Positions 6,573-6,837 of a DNA stretch of 6,837 nt are shown here, piece by piece. The notes under the pieces are model-generated. The model searched no databases and had not been told where the DNA came from. It was given only the letters and a program-made list of their open reading frames with translations. Location of the stretch: NCBI GenBank assembly GCA_011043375.1, contig DQYP01000001.1:1-6837 (forward strand), read 5' to 3'. A program made the position numbers and the translations under genes. This DNA comes from Thermotogaceae bacterium. GTDB lineage: Bacteria; Thermotogota; Thermotogae; B21-G9; HyVt-16. Positions within the stretch are counted from its first letter, which is position 1; every line of letters starts with the position of its first letter.

Positions 6573-6589
6573 GTTCGGGATGACATTTT
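6573..6589. repeat. 17-bp direct repeat, copy 2
   Basis: Exact second copy of the 17-mer at 6485-6501. Here it is a truncated right end of a palindromic unit, lacking the GATCC part. Confidence 0.75.
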
Positions 6590-6607
6590 TCTTGTTTTTG
6601 TCATTCC
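6587..6607. repeat. 21-bp direct repeat, copy 1
   Basis: A T-rich 21-mer ending TTTTTGTCATTCC is repeated perfectly at 6616-6636, a 29-nt period. It consists of the spacer plus the left end of the palindromic unit, so it probably arose by local slippage or duplication. Confidence 0.8.
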
Positions 6608-6615
6608 AATAATGC

Positions 6616-6636
6616 TTTTCTTGTTTTTGTCATTCC
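6616..6636. repeat. 21-bp direct repeat, copy 2
   Basis: Perfect second copy of the 21-mer at 6587-6607; it leads directly into the longer left-half unit at 6629-6663. Confidence 0.8.
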
Positions 6637-6663
6637 GAGGAACGATAGTGACGAGGAATCTTA
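6629..6663. repeat. Partial palindromic repeat (left half)
   Basis: GTCATTCCGAGGAACGATAG continues with TGACGAGGAATCTTA. It aligns with the left half of the unit at 6507-6561 with a few substitutions and one gap, and lacks the right arm. Divergence between copies suggests an old, decaying family rather than a recent duplication. Confidence 0.65.
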
Positions 6664-6690
6664 TTCTAACAAACAATAAGTTTTTTTATA

Positions 6691-6714
6691 TCAATACTCT
6701 TAGCTAACAGAATC
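6691..6714. repeat. 24-bp imperfect direct repeat, copy 1
   Basis: TCAATACT, then a C/T variable base, TTAG, another C/T base, then TAACAGAATC. It matches 6770-6793 at 22 of 24 positions, both differences being C/T. An upstream AATAA..GTTTTT stretch is also shared, so the similarity extends over about 45 bp. On the minus strand each copy places a stop codon after an Asp-Ser-Val ending. Confidence 0.75.
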
Positions 6715-6769
6715 AGGTGTTGTGTGGGAGTGTCCCCTATTTAAAGAATAATAAAGTTTTTGATAAATT

Positions 6770-6793
6770 TCAATACTTTTAGTTAACAGAATC
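6770..6793. repeat. 24-bp imperfect direct repeat, copy 2
   Basis: Second copy of the repeat at 6691-6714, 79 nt further on. Its end also forms a small hairpin, CAGAAT (6787-6792) with ATTCTG (6800-6805). Confidence 0.75.
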
Positions 6794-6818
6794 CCATGAA
6801 TTCTGGGTGGAGATATAG

Positions 6819-6837
6819 TTGAAGTTGTACCGGAAAA
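6819..6837 (+). CDS. Possible start of a further gene, cut by right edge
   Basis: GGTGGAG (6806-6812) lies 6 nt before a TTG that opens MKLYRK and runs out of the window. TTG starts with such SDs are used in this cluster (the first permease). Against it, the minus strand is also open from the edge: one frame runs 45 codons to a stop at 6700-6702 and another 18 codons to a stop at 6779-6781, so the window may instead clip the 3' end of a convergent gene. Too little is visible to decide. Confidence 0.2.

Larger units (their letters stand above)
6383..6837. other. 455-nt tail without a secure gene; remnants and repeats
   Basis: After the LacI stop there is no ORF of ordinary length. The stretch holds, in order, two tiny overlapping ORFs (6388-6460), a block of palindromic TCATTCC/GGATGA repeats (about 6471-6663), a pair of imperfect direct repeats (6691-6714 and 6770-6793) around a GGGAgtgTCCC mini-hairpin (near 6727-6736), and possible edges of another gene on either strand. 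No classical GC stem followed by a T run is seen; the palindromic repeats may end transcription of the operon. Confidence 0.7.

Noticed and set aside
6471..6663. Repeat block as a CRISPR array
   Set aside because: The repeats are palindromic, of unequal length and spacing, some spacers are repeated themselves, and no cas gene is present.
1..6837. tRNA, rRNA, riboswitch or transposase genes
   Set aside because: No cloverleaf, conserved RNA core or transposase motif could be found on either strand.

Overview
The window is AT-rich and carries one compact, co-oriented (+ strand) catabolic cluster: a divergent nucleoside hydrolase (cut by the left edge), a CUT1-type ABC sugar importer (solute-binding protein plus two permeases), a second, canonical nucleoside hydrolase, and a LacI-family repressor. 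A gene-poor tail with two families of repeats follows. The organism is most likely a bacterium of the Thermotogota (Petrotoga/Defluviitoga/Marinitoga-like). This is inferred from the AT-rich composition, strong GGAGG Shine-Dalgarno (SD) sites, use of TTG and GTG starts, and a soluble binding protein with a plain signal peptide and no lipobox, which suits a cell with an outer envelope. A Firmicute is the main alternative. No marker gene settles the taxonomy.

Layout: 2-952, nucleoside hydrolase-like protein of the 'SWDQ' type, start outside the window. 953-1169, a leader region with an unused strong SD and a possible 45-codon ORF whose stop overlaps the next start (ATGA). 1170-4249, the ABC importer, with its genes abutting or 2 nt apart. 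A perfect 14-bp inverted repeat lies inside the first 20 codons of the first permease. 4250-4441, a gap holding a good SD and ATG, a three-codon ORF, and then an open frame for a membrane segment that runs in frame into the second nucleoside hydrolase if one T is skipped. 4442-5353, the canonical nucleoside hydrolase. 5372-6382, the LacI-family regulator. 6383-6837, no secure gene: short ORF remnants, palindromic TCATTCC/GGATGA repeats, a pair of 24-bp near-identical direct repeats, and possibly the edge of another gene.

Working model (inference): the importer brings in a nucleoside or another N- or O-riboside-like compound. The two hydrolases split it into base and sugar, and the LacI protein senses the substrate or released sugar and controls the operon. 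No ATPase gene is present, so the importer probably uses a shared MalK/UgpC-type ATPase encoded elsewhere. Pairing a CUT1 importer with two unlike nucleoside hydrolases differs from the known bacterial nucleoside ABC importers (BmpA/NupABC type) and is the most interesting functional feature here.
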